A DNA stretch of 64,000 nucleotides from Streptomyces sp. NBC_00370 (lineage in GTDB: Bacteria > Actinomycetota > Actinomycetes > Streptomycetales > Streptomycetaceae), in contig NZ_CP107968.1 in assembly GCF_036084755.1 (NCBI RefSeq), positions 8,378,001 through 8,442,000 of the forward strand, in the 5' to 3' direction. This document shows positions 17,251-26,526 of this stretch, in pieces. The notes under the pieces were generated by a model that was not told where the DNA came from, did no database searches, and saw only the letters and a program-made list of their open reading frames with translations. Each line of letters begins with the position of its first letter. Positions within the stretch are counted from its first letter, which is position 1. A program made the position numbers and the translations under genes.

Positions 17251-20244
17251 TCAGTTGTTGTCGACCTCAAGTCCGTCGAAGGTCATGTAGGTGCCGTCGA
17301 CTTTGGTCAGTACGAGTGTGTGCAGACCGGCGGGCAGGCCGGTCTTCGACCATACGACGACGTTCGAGCGACGCTGGCCGTCACTGGGTACGGTGTCGAC
17401 GCTGGTCGGCGTGCCCGCGTCCAGCACTGCTGAGAAATGGCCTTCGTCGCTGCTCTGTTCGCCGTACACCTTGATACCGGTACCGACGAACGTATAGGTG
17501 ATCGTCGAGCTGTTGTCCGACGCGTAGTGGATGTCGTCCTGGTAGTCGTCGAGCCCCCGGCCGGTCTGATAGCTGAATCCGGAGTACTGGACCGTCGGGT
17601 CGCTGTCGTTGAGTCGGACGGTGGCGGGAGCCTTGCCGACCACGAAGACGGTTGTGACCGGTGGCGAGGCGACGCCGCGCGAGTTCGACTGTACGGCCAC
17701 GAGTGTGTGCTGACCGTCGGGCTCCGTCGCGGTGCACGACCATGCGGAGCCCGTGACCGTCACACGGCACAGGGGAGCGCCGCCGTCTGTCACGGTGACC
17801 GTGTCACCCGTGACTCCGGACCCGCGAACGGTGAACGTGTTCGTCACGCCGGTCTCGCCGGTCGCCGGTGCGGAGATCTTGGGCGCGGCGACGAGACCGC
17901 CGACCGACACCTGCGAGGTGTCCGCACCGGGCGGGAGCGAGGCGATCAGGAAGCCGGGTGAGAGCACCTGCACCTTCGGGGCGGCGTGGCCGGAGAAGTA
18001 GACCGGGGTTCCCGGCACGAACCCGGCGCCACCGATCAGCACCCGCATGGTCGTGGTGCCGTTGGAGAACGTCGCTTGTGGCGGCGAGACGTAGTCGGCC
18101 TCGATGTCCGTCGTGTCGGCGAAGCCTCGTCCTGACGTGTTCGCGCCGGCGTTGCGCAGTGCCGTCAGCTGGATGTCGTTCGGCCCGGGGGAGTTCGGGA
18201 TGGCGGTGTTGCTGCCGACGTGGCTGTCGACCGCGTCGGCGCAGATGTACTGACCGGCGGGCGCGGAGAAGTAGTTGCCCTCGACGAGGAAGTGCCCGGT
18301 GGCCGCGCAGCCGCCCTGGGCGTTGGCGCCGTTGTTGTGGAACTGCACGTTGCCGACGTAGTGGATCCACTCGGAGCCGGCGTCGTCGTAGAAGGAGGCG
18401 AAGCCGGGCCCCTGGTTGTAGGTGACGTTGCCGATCACCTGCAGGCCGTGCGCCATCGTGGCGTCGAAGTCGATCGTCTTGCCATCGGCTTTGTAGTGGT
18501 AGGCGCCCTGGTGTCCTTCCATGTACACGCCGCCCCCGTCGCCGAGCACCTTGAGGTAGTCGTGGATGAGGTTGTCGCTGATCGTGTTGTCGGCGTTGAT
18601 GTTGAGCGAGTTCGAGGGGTGGTCCGCGGAGTTGACGTGTCCCTGGATGACACCGGCGGTGATGCCTGTGTAGGGCAGGTCGTAGAGCTCGTTCTGGGTG
18701 ACCAGCGTGTGTCGGGTGTACAGCAGCGTGATGCCGCTTGCCGAGGGGTAGTCGGTGCCGATGTGGTGAATGACGTTGTCCGAAATCGTGTTGCCGGTGG
18801 CGATTTCGTTCGTCCCGATCGTGTCGCCGGCCACAGCTGATGGATCCGGGGTGCAGTTGTCCTTGATCGTCTTCGGTGTGTCGGGGTTCTTGGTCAGGTA
18901 GTCCGGGAAGTGGGCCGGATCGGGGTTGACCGGCGTGGGGTCGGCGGTGCAGCCGAGCAGGATCGAGGTTGACGCGATATCGGTGAACTCGTTGCCCTGG
19001 ACGAGGTTGTGTGACGAGCCGTAAGCGATGCGGAGGCCCGCCCCACCGAGTTCCGCGAACCGGTTGCCGGTCAGTGTGATGTGGTCGGCGGCGGTGAAGG
19101 AGACGTTGGCGTGCGGCTCGGTCAGCAGGCCCCAGGGGCAGCTGCCGGCCGGGTTCGAGAACGAGCACATGCCCTGGTTGTTCGCCCCCGTCATGTGCAG
19201 GTTGCTCTGCACGTCGGCGAAGCCTGCGGGCTCGGAGGGGGCGTTCCACGTGGCGTAGGAGAATGTGAGCCCGGTGAACGTCAGATCGTGGACGGGACGA
19301 GCCAGGCTGCCCGTGCCCTGCACGAGGGTCTCCAGGTGGGGCAGTTCGACATCGAGGCTGTCCGGCTTGGCCGCGTTCAGCGGGGCGAGGTAGAGGGTGT
19401 GGCCTGACTGGTCGAGGAACCACTGGCCCGGGTGCAGGAGGCTTCTGGCGTTCTGGATCGAGGTCGGCATCTGCGAGGGGCTCATGGCGGGCAGTGTGCC
19501 GCTGGCCTGGGAGTACTCGGCGCGGCCGGTGACGTTCTTCCAGCACGGCTCGTTCATGGTCAGCGACGTGCCGGACAGCGACTGCACGCGGCACTTGGAG
19601 TCGGTCCACTGCCCGTTCCCGCCCGGGTAGTCGAATTCGACCTGCCGCAACTGGGCCGGCGTCATCGCCGAGAAGAAGGCGAGCCCGGCTGGGTCGCCCT
19701 TGAGGTCGTACCCCGTGGTCGAGCCTTTCCAGCCGCCGGCGAAGTGCAGTTGGGAGGGTGTGGCCTGCGCGACGGGGACCTCCGCGCCGTCGACGTAGAG
19801 CTGACGGCTGGCGCTTGCGGCCGGTACGGATGCCGACCAGACGCCTGACGGGGAGGAAGTGGTCCAGTTACGCACACGGCTCGCACCGGAGAGTATCGGG
19901 TGGGCGCCGCGCGCCGCCGTCCACACGACCGGATGCCCGGGGCTGCCTGAGTCTGCCGCGCCGAATTCGAGGGGCGCCGCCAGGTGGTAAGTACCGCCGC
20001 CCAGGATCACCTGCACCGTGTCGGTACGCCCCGCACGGGCGTGACGGGCAGTCTGCTGGGCCGTGGTGATCGAGCAAGGCGCCCCGGACGAGCACCGGGT
20101 GCCCGTGCCGTCGGGTGCCGCGTAGACGGACGCCACGGAGTCGGCCACCGCGACATCGGCGGACACGAGACCTGTCGCGAGAAGAGCTGTCACCGCTGTA
20201 CCCGCCAGCAGCAGGACGGAATGTCTTCGTTTAGGCAGCCACAC
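17251..20244 (-). CDS. Secreted right-handed parallel beta-helix protein with C-terminal jelly-roll domain
   Basis: This 997-residue protein has a Sec signal peptide (KRRHSVLLLAGTAVTALLAT). A long parallel beta-helix region follows (about residues 40-640) with repeated short strands and phrases such as ITLTGNRFAELGGAGLRIAYG and NLVQGNEFTDI, typical of polysaccharide lyases and hydrolases. An Ig/TIG-like segment spans about residues 720-870. The last ~120 residues (YSGFSYQTGRGLDDYQDDIH onward) resemble the jelly-roll domain found at the end of many Streptomyces glycosidases. The GTG at 20244 follows AAGGAG with 7-nt spacing. It likely acts on an extracellular polysaccharide, perhaps feeding the transporter next door; the substrate is unknown. 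Confidence 0.82.
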   Translation of the reverse strand: MWLPKRRHSVLLLAGTAVTALLATGLVSADVAVADSVASVYAAPDGTGTRCSSGAPCSITTAQQTARHARAGRTDTVQVILGGGTYHLAAPLEFGAADSGSPGHPVVWTAARGAHPILSGASRVRNWTTSSPSGVWSASVPAASASRQLYVDGAEVPVAQATPSQLHFAGGWKGSTTGYDLKGDPAGLAFFSAMTPAQLRQVEFDYPGGNGQWTDSKCRVQSLSGTSLTMNEPCWKNVTGRAEYSQASGTLPAMSPSQMPTSIQNARSLLHPGQWFLDQSGHTLYLAPLNAAKPDSLDVELPHLETLVQGTGSLARPVHDLTFTGLTFSYATWNAPSEPAGFADVQSNLHMTGANNQGMCSFSNPAGSCPWGLLTEPHANVSFTAADHITLTGNRFAELGGAGLRIAYGSSHNLVQGNEFTDIASTSILLGCTADPTPVNPDPAHFPDYLTKNPDTPKTIKDNCTPDPSAVAGDTIGTNEIATGNTISDNVIHHIGTDYPSASGITLLYTRHTLVTQNELYDLPYTGITAGVIQGHVNSADHPSNSLNINADNTISDNLIHDYLKVLGDGGGVYMEGHQGAYHYKADGKTIDFDATMAHGLQVIGNVTYNQGPGFASFYDDAGSEWIHYVGNVQFHNNGANAQGGCAATGHFLVEGNYFSAPAGQYICADAVDSHVGSNTAIPNSPGPNDIQLTALRNAGANTSGRGFADTTDIEADYVSPPQATFSNGTTTMRVLIGGAGFVPGTPVYFSGHAAPKVQVLSPGFLIASLPPGADTSQVSVGGLVAAPKISAPATGETGVTNTFTVRGSGVTGDTVTVTDGGAPLCRVTVTGSAWSCTATEPDGQHTLVAVQSNSRGVASPPVTTVFVVGKAPATVRLNDSDPTVQYSGFSYQTGRGLDDYQDDIHYASDNSSTITYTFVGTGIKVYGEQSSDEGHFSAVLDAGTPTSVDTVPSDGQRRSNVVVWSKTGLPAGLHTLVLTKVDGTYMTFDGLEVDNN

Positions 20245-20375
20245 GGTGAGTCTCCTTCAGAGCCGAGGCGTTGCTCAGACATTCATCCGACCTATGCTGA
20301 GAAACGTCACGGTAACCTTGGGGTATATCGGCGTCAAGGCTCTAAGCATCCGATGAATAGCGTCCTCTGTGTGCT

Positions 20376-20657
20376 GTGCCCGGTGCCCCATACCGAGTGT
20401 CGGACGCTGTCGGACCTGGAGAATCTCCAGCTCACGGGCGTGATCGTCCCGGCTGTCGCCCCCATGGGAACACGCCGTTGTGGAGGGCGGTGTTCTGTTC
20501 ACGGGGCGAGGGTGCGACGATCCGGCTGCTGCTGGAGGCCGGTGCCGACGCTGACCGGGACAGCGGCCATGGCATGAGCCCGCGGGTGTTGGCGGGACGC
20601 GTCGCCAACTATGACGTAGCTGCTCACTTGCCTGCCGGAGACGCGACTTCCTCCTAG
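20376..20657 (+). pseudogene. Ankyrin-repeat protein remnant
   Basis: From about 20463 the frame reads HGNTPLWRAVFCSRGEG then TIRLLLEAGADADRDSGHGM and VANYDVAAHL: one to two ankyrin repeats plus the end motif of small Streptomyces ankyrin proteins. No start codon with a ribosome site exists and the upstream codons do not continue the repeat. The preceding repeat half seems to be in another frame (VIVPAVAPMG). This is a truncated, frameshifted fragment. Confidence 0.6.
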
Positions 20658-20879
20658 GATTCACCGCCCGTGGGGACCGGTTGGGGTTGGTAGAAGGTGC
20701 CGTCGCCGACCTCGATCAGGATGCGGGCTGCGGTGAACATCTCCTGCGCCGGAACCAGCTCGGTGACGCCCACGCGGAGACGCTAGCCGCCCGGCTCGAA
20801 CTTGCTCGCGTCTTTGCCGCCGGACCAGGCCGGTTGATCCCAGCGAGGCGCGAGTGATCGGGTCAGGTCGACCCGTGGC
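20654..20879 (-). pseudogene. 3' fragment of an unidentified gene with an in-frame stop
   Basis: One minus-strand frame running from the end of the Gfo/Idh gene reads DLTRSLAPRWDQPAWSGGKD, then ASKFEPGG, a TAG at 20785-20783, and continues in the same frame as GVTELVPAQEMFTAARILIE and VGDGTFYQPQPVPTGGES before a second TAG. The composition looks protein-like on both sides of the internal stop, as expected for a decayed C-terminus. A GTG after the stop could also open a 39-codon ORF. I do not recognise the family. Confidence 0.4.
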
Positions 20880-21806
20880 TCAACGAGAAAGCGTGGCCGT
20901 GGCCATTTCCAGGAGTTCCTGGACGTGCAGACCGCGCGCGGCGTCGATCGGGGAGGAAACGCCGGAGCGGACGGCGGCGGCGAACTCCCGGCGCAGTACG
21001 GGCCAGCATTCCTCGTGGTCGAGTTCCGCCGTGTCGTAGACGATCTCCTCGCCGGGTCCGTACAGCTCGATGCGCGTGCGGGCGGCGGGGAGGCGGACCG
21101 TGCCGGAGAGGGATGCCTGGCTGATCGCACCGTTGGTGTGTTCACAGGTCAGCTCGATCCAGCGGCGCGAGTCTCCCGTCGCGTGCACGGACGCGATCGG
21201 ACCGACGGCCGCGTCGAGCAGGTCCAGCAGATGGGGTCCGAGATCGAGCAGGGCACCTTGCTCCAGCCGCCACGGGGTGGCGAACTCCCCGCCGAGGAAG
21301 GCACCGTGGAGATAGCAGGAGCGCGCCCCCGTCACCTCCGTCTGTGCCGCGAGACGGAGGAACTCGCGCGTCACCGGGTGGTAACGCTTCGTCAGAACGA
21401 GCTGGGAGACGACACCGTGCTCCGCCACCGCTTCGGCGACCTTGCGGGCCGACGCCAGATCAGGGCCCAGCGGTTTCTCCAGCAGCACCGGTTTGCCGGC
21501 CCGTGCCGCGCGTACCGCCAACTCCGCCTGGACGGCGGGTGGTACGGCGAAGGCGATGGCCTCGCTGAGGTCCAGGAGTTCTTCGAACGAGGCGGCCACC
21601 CGGGCGCCGTACGGTGCGGCGGTCTCGGCGGCGGCCTCGGGGCGTCTGGCCCACACGCCGGCGAGTTGGGTCTCGGGTCCTGCCGCGAGCATCCGGGCGT
21701 GCATCGTCCGGGCCCAGGGGCCGGCGCCGACCAGACCTACCCGCAAGGGCGGCTGATCGGCGGCGTTCGGACCGGGCGGGGGTTCGGAAGGCGAGTCGAG
21801 CGACAT
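20880..21806 (-). CDS. Gfo/Idh/MocA family oxidoreductase
   Basis: This 308-residue NAD(P)-dependent sugar dehydrogenase has the Rossmann motif VGLVGAGPWARTMHARML after a short acidic/proline N-terminus, the EKPLGPD motif of the family at about residue 114, and a C-terminal alpha/beta domain with GALLDLGPHLLDLLDAAVGP. Members oxidise or epimerise sugars, inositols or sugar acids, often at C3. GGAG lies ahead of the ATG at 21806. It follows the ROK regulator on the same strand by 65 bp. With the isomerase and MDR dehydrogenase across the promoter, it suggests oxidative processing of the imported sugar. Confidence 0.88.
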   Translation of the reverse strand: MSLDSPSEPPPGPNAADQPPLRVGLVGAGPWARTMHARMLAAGPETQLAGVWARRPEAAAETAAPYGARVAASFEELLDLSEAIAFAVPPAVQAELAVRAARAGKPVLLEKPLGPDLASARKVAEAVAEHGVVSQLVLTKRYHPVTREFLRLAAQTEVTGARSCYLHGAFLGGEFATPWRLEQGALLDLGPHLLDLLDAAVGPIASVHATGDSRRWIELTCEHTNGAISQASLSGTVRLPAARTRIELYGPGEEIVYDTAELDHEECWPVLRREFAAAVRSGVSSPIDAARGLHVQELLEMATATLSR

Positions 21807-21871
21807 GGGGGCTCCATGGAAGTACTGATGTGTACAGGCAGTTGGGAGAGGCTGCGGGTCAGCGGGAGGTG

Positions 21872-23071
21872 TCAGCCGCCGTTGAGCGCGGCCAGTCGGG
21901 TGTCGGCCCTGTCCGGGGCGTAGAGGTGCTCGACGACCATGGCGGCCGCGCCACTGAGCGCTGCCTGGTCGCCGAGACGGGACGTCACCACGTTGAGGTG
22001 TGCCGTCGTGCGCGGCATCGCGCGCTGGTAGAGGAGTTCGCGCACACCCGTCAGGAACGGGGTGCCGGCCAGATCGCCCGCGAGGACCAGCACCCCGGGG
22101 TTGAGCAGGGTCACCACGGTGACCAGCACTTCTCCGACCCGCTGACCGGCCTCGCGGGCCAGTCTGACGGCGTCCGGCTGGCCCGCGGCCAGGTGCTCCC
22201 GTACGTCGGAGCCCGACGTCGTCGGAATGCCGGCGGACGCCAACTGCTCAGCGATCGCACGGCCGCTGGCCACGGCCGCGAGGCAGCCGTAGGACCCGCA
22301 CATGCACAACGCCTCGGTCCTGTCGTGCAGCCGGATGTGTCCGATGTCGCCGGCTCCGCCGTCGATGCCCCGGTAGGGCTCCCCGTCGACGACGACACCG
22401 GCGCCGATGCCTGTGGACACCTTCACCAGCACGAACGCTGAGCAGTCGGGGTAGAAGAGGCGCTGTTCGGCGTAGGCCATGAGATTGGCGTCGTTGTCGA
22501 CGAGCACGGGTACCGGCGCCCCGGCGGACGGGACGTGCCGGGCGTACGCCTCCTGCATCCGGACGGGGACCGGGTACTGGTCCCAGCCCGGCATGATCGG
22601 GGGCTGGACGAGCTGTCCCGTCGTCCAGTCGACGGGGCCGGGTACGGACAGACCGATTCCGCAGACCCGTGAGGCGTCGGTGCCCGCCTTCTCCAGCAGC
22701 GAGGGGAACCAGCTCGCGACGGTGTCCAGCACCCGGTCGGGTCCGTCCGAGATGAGCAACGGCTCCGAGCGGTCGGCGAGGAGGGTGCCGTCCAGGCCGA
22801 GCACCGCGGCCCGGCTGTGCCGGGTCTCCAGGTCGACGGCGAGGACCACCGCGTGCGAGGAGTTGAACTCCAGGCGTGCGGAGGGCCGTCCGCCGGTAGA
22901 GGCGCCGGCTGCCGTGTCCCGCAGCCACCCGGCGGCGAAGAGCTGGTCCAGGCGGTTGCCGACGGTGGACCGGGACAGCCCTGTCACATGCTGGAGTTCG
23001 CCGCGCGTCACTGCTTCACCCGTGCGGATCAGCCGCAGCAGATGCCCCGCACTCGCCTGGTTCACCGGCAT
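21872..23071 (-). CDS. ROK family transcriptional repressor
   Basis: This 399-residue protein has an N-terminal winged helix (GELQHVTGLSRSTVGNRLDQL, about residues 24-44) followed by a sugar-kinase-like ROK domain with the VDNDANLMAYAE segment and a zinc-type motif in CMCGSYGCLAAV, where the His/Cys pattern of ROK proteins lies. Such repressors sense a sugar and control an adjacent transporter. ATG 23071 is taken as start. An in-frame GTG at 23098 overlaps the permease stop (TAGTG) and would add nine residues and translational coupling; both are plausible. It is the fourth gene of the transporter operon. Confidence 0.88.
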   Translation of the reverse strand: MPVNQASAGHLLRLIRTGEAVTRGELQHVTGLSRSTVGNRLDQLFAAGWLRDTAAGASTGGRPSARLEFNSSHAVVLAVDLETRHSRAAVLGLDGTLLADRSEPLLISDGPDRVLDTVASWFPSLLEKAGTDASRVCGIGLSVPGPVDWTTGQLVQPPIMPGWDQYPVPVRMQEAYARHVPSAGAPVPVLVDNDANLMAYAEQRLFYPDCSAFVLVKVSTGIGAGVVVDGEPYRGIDGGAGDIGHIRLHDRTEALCMCGSYGCLAAVASGRAIAEQLASAGIPTTSGSDVREHLAAGQPDAVRLAREAGQRVGEVLVTVVTLLNPGVLVLAGDLAGTPFLTGVRELLYQRAMPRTTAHLNVVTSRLGDQAALSGAAAMVVEHLYAPDRADTRLAALNGG

Positions 23072-23097
23072 CGTCGTCCCTACTCCCGATCTCTTCA

Positions 23098-23964
23098 CTA
23101 ACCCTTGTCCGCACCGCTGGTGAGGCCCTCGGTCAGCAGCCGCTCCGCCGCGTAGAACAGCAGTACCACGGGGAGGGTCAGGACCACCGACCCAGCCATC
23201 AGAACTGTCTTGGGAACCTCGATGCCGTTCGCCAGTTGCTGCAGTCCCAGGGAGACCGTCCACTTGTCGGGGTCGGCGGCCAGGAAGAGGAGGGCGAAGA
23301 GGAATTCGTTCCAGGCAATCATGAAGACATAGAGGCCGGTGGCCATCAATGACGGCATCGCGAGCGGCAGCACCACCCTGCGCACGGTCTGCCAGCGTGA
23401 CGCACCGTCGAGAGCGGCGGCCTCCTCGACGCTCACCGGGATGGTGATGAAGTAGTTCTTCAGCATGTAGATCGAGACGGGCACGGTCTGGGCGATGTAG
23501 ACGATCGCCAGTCCGACCAGGCTCCCGGAGAGGCCGATCTTCGCGAACATCACGAACAGCGGAACGGCGAGGAGGGTGGCGGGGAAGAGATAGACCGCCA
23601 GGAACAGTGCGCTGACGTGGCGGCTGCCGAAGAACTTCAGCCGGCTGATGGCGTACGCGCCCGGGACGGCGGCGGCCAGCGTGAGAGCTACCGTACCGAG
23701 CGACACCAGCGCCGAGTTGAGCATCATCCGCAGGAAGCCCTGGCCGCCGTCGTCGGTGGACTGCAGGACGTTCTTGTAGGTGTCGAGGGTGAAGTCCTTG
23801 CCGGAGACCCACAGGGACCCTGGGTCCAGCAGCAGTGCGTCGATCGGCTTCACCGAAAGCAGCAGCATGTAGTAGAAGGGCACGAGCGTGATCAGTGCCA
23901 GGCAGACGATGGTGACCCATCGCAGGACGCCGAAGAGGCGTTCCTCGAACTGAGTGCGGGTCAT
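23098..23964 (-). CDS. Sugar ABC transporter permease, MalG type
   Basis: This 288-residue protein has six membrane helices and the binding-protein-dependent permease loop EEAAALDGASRWQTVRRVVLPLAMPSL, the EAA motif that docks the ATPase, followed by helices and WNEFLFALLFL, typical of MalG-like subunits. GGAGG lies 7 nt before ATG 23964, which overlaps the upstream permease stop by 1 nt (TGATG); a GTG at 23967 is the alternative. It forms a heterodimer with the next-upstream permease. No ATPase gene lies in the operon, so a shared MsiK-type ATPase is expected, as is usual for Streptomyces sugar importers. Confidence 0.9.
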   Translation of the reverse strand: MTRTQFEERLFGVLRWVTIVCLALITLVPFYYMLLLSVKPIDALLLDPGSLWVSGKDFTLDTYKNVLQSTDDGGQGFLRMMLNSALVSLGTVALTLAAAVPGAYAISRLKFFGSRHVSALFLAVYLFPATLLAVPLFVMFAKIGLSGSLVGLAIVYIAQTVPVSIYMLKNYFITIPVSVEEAAALDGASRWQTVRRVVLPLAMPSLMATGLYVFMIAWNEFLFALLFLAADPDKWTVSLGLQQLANGIEVPKTVLMAGSVVLTLPVVLLFYAAERLLTEGLTSGADKG

Positions 23965-24935
23965 CACGCCTCCTCCTGAACCTTCTTGGCGAAGAACTTG
24001 AAATAGATGCCGAGCAGGACCATCAGCACGACCGCGAGGACCAGGGCCTGTGCGGCCGCCGCGCCCACGTCGAAGTTCGCGGTCAGGAAGTCGTACACGC
24101 GCACGGCCACGACGTCGGTGCCGGAGCCCCCGCCGGTGAGCAGGTAGACGTCGTCGAACTTGTTGAAGGTCATGATGAAGCGCAGCACGCTCAGCAGTGC
24201 GATGACCGGCATCAGTTGGGGGAGCAGGATGTACCGGAACCGCTGGGTGGGGGTCGCGCCGTCCACGCGGGCCGCCTCTTCGAGTCCGTCCGGTACGGCC
24301 TGGAGCCGGGCGAGGAGGAAGAGGAAGGCGAACGGGAAGTACCGCCAGGTCTCGAAGGCGATGACGGTCAGCAGCGCCAGCGGTATCCCGAAGTGCGCGC
24401 CGAACAGGTTCACTTCGTAGCTGCGTGTGGAGAGGAACGCGATGGGGTTGTCCCAGCCGAGCAGCTTGCCGCCCCAGTGGTTGACGATGCCGTACTGGGG
24501 GCTGAGCGCGACCTGCCAGACGAAGGCGACGGCGACGACGGGGGCGACGTACGGCAGGAGCATGGTGCTGCGCACCAGGCCACGCCCGCGGAACGGCTTG
24601 CGCAGCGCGAGGGCGGCGATCAGTCCGAGCACGACGGAGCCCAGGGTGCCGCCGACGGTGTAGACGAGCGTGGTGACCAGGCTCGACCAGAAGCCGGGGG
24701 AGGTGAACACCTCCACGAAGTTGTGGAAGGACCAGTTGCCGAACACCCCCATGCCCTGGATGTCGACCAGCTTGGCGTTCTGGAAGGCCAGCAGGACGGT
24801 CCAGAGGATCGGGATGACGACGACGATCAGCACGACGACGAAGGTGGGTGTGACGAAGGCCAGGCCTGCGCGGTTCTCCCGCCGGCTGGCGGTGAGTGGG
24901 GGGCGCTTCTTCGCGGCCCGCGGATATGAGCTCAT
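23964..24935 (-). CDS. Sugar ABC transporter permease, MalF type
   Basis: This 323-residue protein has a basic cytoplasmic N-terminus (SSYPRAAKKRPPLTASRREN), six membrane helices and the EAA loop LEEAARVDGATPTQRFRYILLPQ. The ribosome site GAGGAA is 6 nt before ATG 24935, and the stop overlaps the MalG-type permease gene. It sits 33 bp after the solute-binding protein gene. Together the three genes form a carbohydrate uptake 1 (CUT1) importer of the type used for oligosaccharides. Confidence 0.9.
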   Translation of the reverse strand: MSSYPRAAKKRPPLTASRRENRAGLAFVTPTFVVVLIVVVIPILWTVLLAFQNAKLVDIQGMGVFGNWSFHNFVEVFTSPGFWSSLVTTLVYTVGGTLGSVVLGLIAALALRKPFRGRGLVRSTMLLPYVAPVVAVAFVWQVALSPQYGIVNHWGGKLLGWDNPIAFLSTRSYEVNLFGAHFGIPLALLTVIAFETWRYFPFAFLFLLARLQAVPDGLEEAARVDGATPTQRFRYILLPQLMPVIALLSVLRFIMTFNKFDDVYLLTGGGSGTDVVAVRVYDFLTANFDVGAAAAQALVLAVVLMVLLGIYFKFFAKKVQEEA

Positions 24936-24968
24936 GTGGGTTCCTCGACGGGGGCGGCCGACGGCCTG

Positions 24969-26375
24969 TTACTGGAGGGATTTCTGCAGTGCGGAGACGT
25001 CATCGTCGGCTTCCTCGGCCGCCTGGCCGGGTGAGATCTGGCCGCCGGTCATGGCGCTGATCGCCTTGGGCACCGGTAGCTGGCCGTTGGTGGCGCCGAC
25101 GAGGGCGCCCTGGCCTTGTTTGAAGCCCCAGCGCTGCATGTTGCTGACGCCGGCGACGAGTTGGTCCAGGAGCTGGGTGGGGAAGACCTGGTCGAGCGGT
25201 TTGCGGTCGTCGACGCCGATCGCGCTGTGCCGCCAGGCGGTCAGGAACTTGTCGGGGTCGGCGGCTGTGCCGTGCCGCACGGGGATCTGGCCCTCGGGAG
25301 CCATGCCGATCCAGTCCTGGAGCCCTTGGTCCATCATGTACCGGATGAAGGTGGTCGACGCGGAGGTCTCGGCCGTCTTCGTCGCGACCCAGGAGGCGAC
25401 TTCGCCGAACTGGGCCGGCTTCTTGCCCGCGGAGCCGGAGAGGGCCGTGACGACACCGCTGTTGTCGGACAGGAACTGCTTGTCGTTCTTGCACTGCGGG
25501 CAGCTGGGCAGTGCGTCGTTACGCAGTCCCGCCAGTTCGTCGAGGAGGAACGTGGACCACAGCACCATGCCGGACTTGCCGGCGAAGTAGGTGGCGCGGG
25601 TCGAGTCGACGGTCTGGGTGCCGGGTGCGCCGTAGGTACTGCCGAGCTTGTTGTACACACCGAAGGTGTCCCGGCAGGCGGGGGAGTCCAGTGTGACGTC
25701 GCCGGCGCCGTTCACCAGCTGGCAGTTGTTGGCGAGCGCGAGGTCCTCGAAGCTCTGCTGGGTGAACACGTCGCTGGGATCGGTGGCGACCGAGATCCCC
25801 GACCGGCTCGGTGTCTTGAGGGTCTGTGCCGCCTTGAGCAGCTTGGGATAGGTGTCGGGCACCGGCAGCCCCGCCTTGGCCAGCATGTCCTTGCGGTAGA
25901 CGAGAATCTGCAGCCAGGCGTCGGAGGGCACGGCGAGCTGGGTCGTCTTGTCGCTGGTCAGCCGTAGCGCGTTGGCGTCGAATGTCGTGCGGTCGAGGCT
26001 GTTGACGATCTGGCCGCTGATCTTCGTGTTCAGCAGACCGTTGGTGTACATCTGCCAGACCTGGCCGATCGGGACGGCACCGATGACATCGGGCAGGGTG
26101 CCGGCCGCGGCGGCGGACATGATCAGCTGCGGGAGCTGGTTCTCGTCCACCCCGACCACTTTGACCTTGATGCCGGTCCGCTTCTCGAAGCGGGCGACGA
26201 TCTTCTTCGTCACCGCCATCTGCGGCGGCAGGTTCTCCTGTGACCACACGGTGATCTTGTTGTCCGGTTTGGCCGCGCCGGTGTCTGTCGAGCATCCGGC
26301 GAGTACGCCGACGCCCAACACCGCCGCCAGCGCGCCCGCTGCGGTCTTCGTCGACCGACGGATCCACGTACGCAT
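24969..26375 (-). CDS. Extracellular solute-binding lipoprotein, family 1 sugar type
   Basis: This 468-residue lipoprotein begins MRTWIRRSTKTAAGALAAVL, with the lipobox LAGC and lipidated Cys28. The mature part starts with TVWSQENLPPQMAVTKKIVARFEKRTGIKV, the usual entry of CUT1 binding proteins, followed by LPDVIGAVPIGQVWQMYTNG. Three further Cys (NNCQL, SPACRD, SCPQCK region) are unusual for the family and may form disulfides. TGAGGA precedes the ATG at 26375. It captures the substrate outside the membrane for the two permeases downstream. The ligand is not predictable from sequence. Confidence 0.9.
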   Translation of the reverse strand: MRTWIRRSTKTAAGALAAVLGVGVLAGCSTDTGAAKPDNKITVWSQENLPPQMAVTKKIVARFEKRTGIKVKVVGVDENQLPQLIMSAAAAGTLPDVIGAVPIGQVWQMYTNGLLNTKISGQIVNSLDRTTFDANALRLTSDKTTQLAVPSDAWLQILVYRKDMLAKAGLPVPDTYPKLLKAAQTLKTPSRSGISVATDPSDVFTQQSFEDLALANNCQLVNGAGDVTLDSPACRDTFGVYNKLGSTYGAPGTQTVDSTRATYFAGKSGMVLWSTFLLDELAGLRNDALPSCPQCKNDKQFLSDNSGVVTALSGSAGKKPAQFGEVASWVATKTAETSASTTFIRYMMDQGLQDWIGMAPEGQIPVRHGTAADPDKFLTAWRHSAIGVDDRKPLDQVFPTQLLDQLVAGVSNMQRWGFKQGQGALVGATNGQLPVPKAISAMTGGQISPGQAAEEADDDVSALQKSLQ

Positions 26376-26410
26376 GGCTCATCCTCACGCTACTTATGCT
26401 TCGTATGCAC

Positions 26411-26462
26411 GCATCACAGCATCACTTTTGCGTGTTGACAAGACATAACTCTGAGATATCTT
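26411..26462. promoter_or_regulatory. Overlapping divergent promoters of the sugar regulon
   Basis: On the plus strand TTGACA (26435-26440) and TATCTT (26457-26462) are 16 bp apart, a sigma-70-like promoter for the MDR dehydrogenase operon. On the minus strand TTGTCA overlaps it and could drive the transporter operon. GCATCAC occurs twice in tandem (26411-26417 and 26419-26425), a candidate ROK-repressor site positioned to affect both directions. Confidence 0.5.
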
Positions 26463-26526
26463 CGACCTAAGTCAAGTGGTACGGCAGCCCAGCCGAGCCC
26501 TCAGCGTCAACTTCTCGGAGCCCCAC

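Noticed and set aside
20281..20358. ATTCATC/GATGAAT repeat upstream of the beta-helix gene
   Set aside because: Short arms far apart in a promoter region; likely chance.
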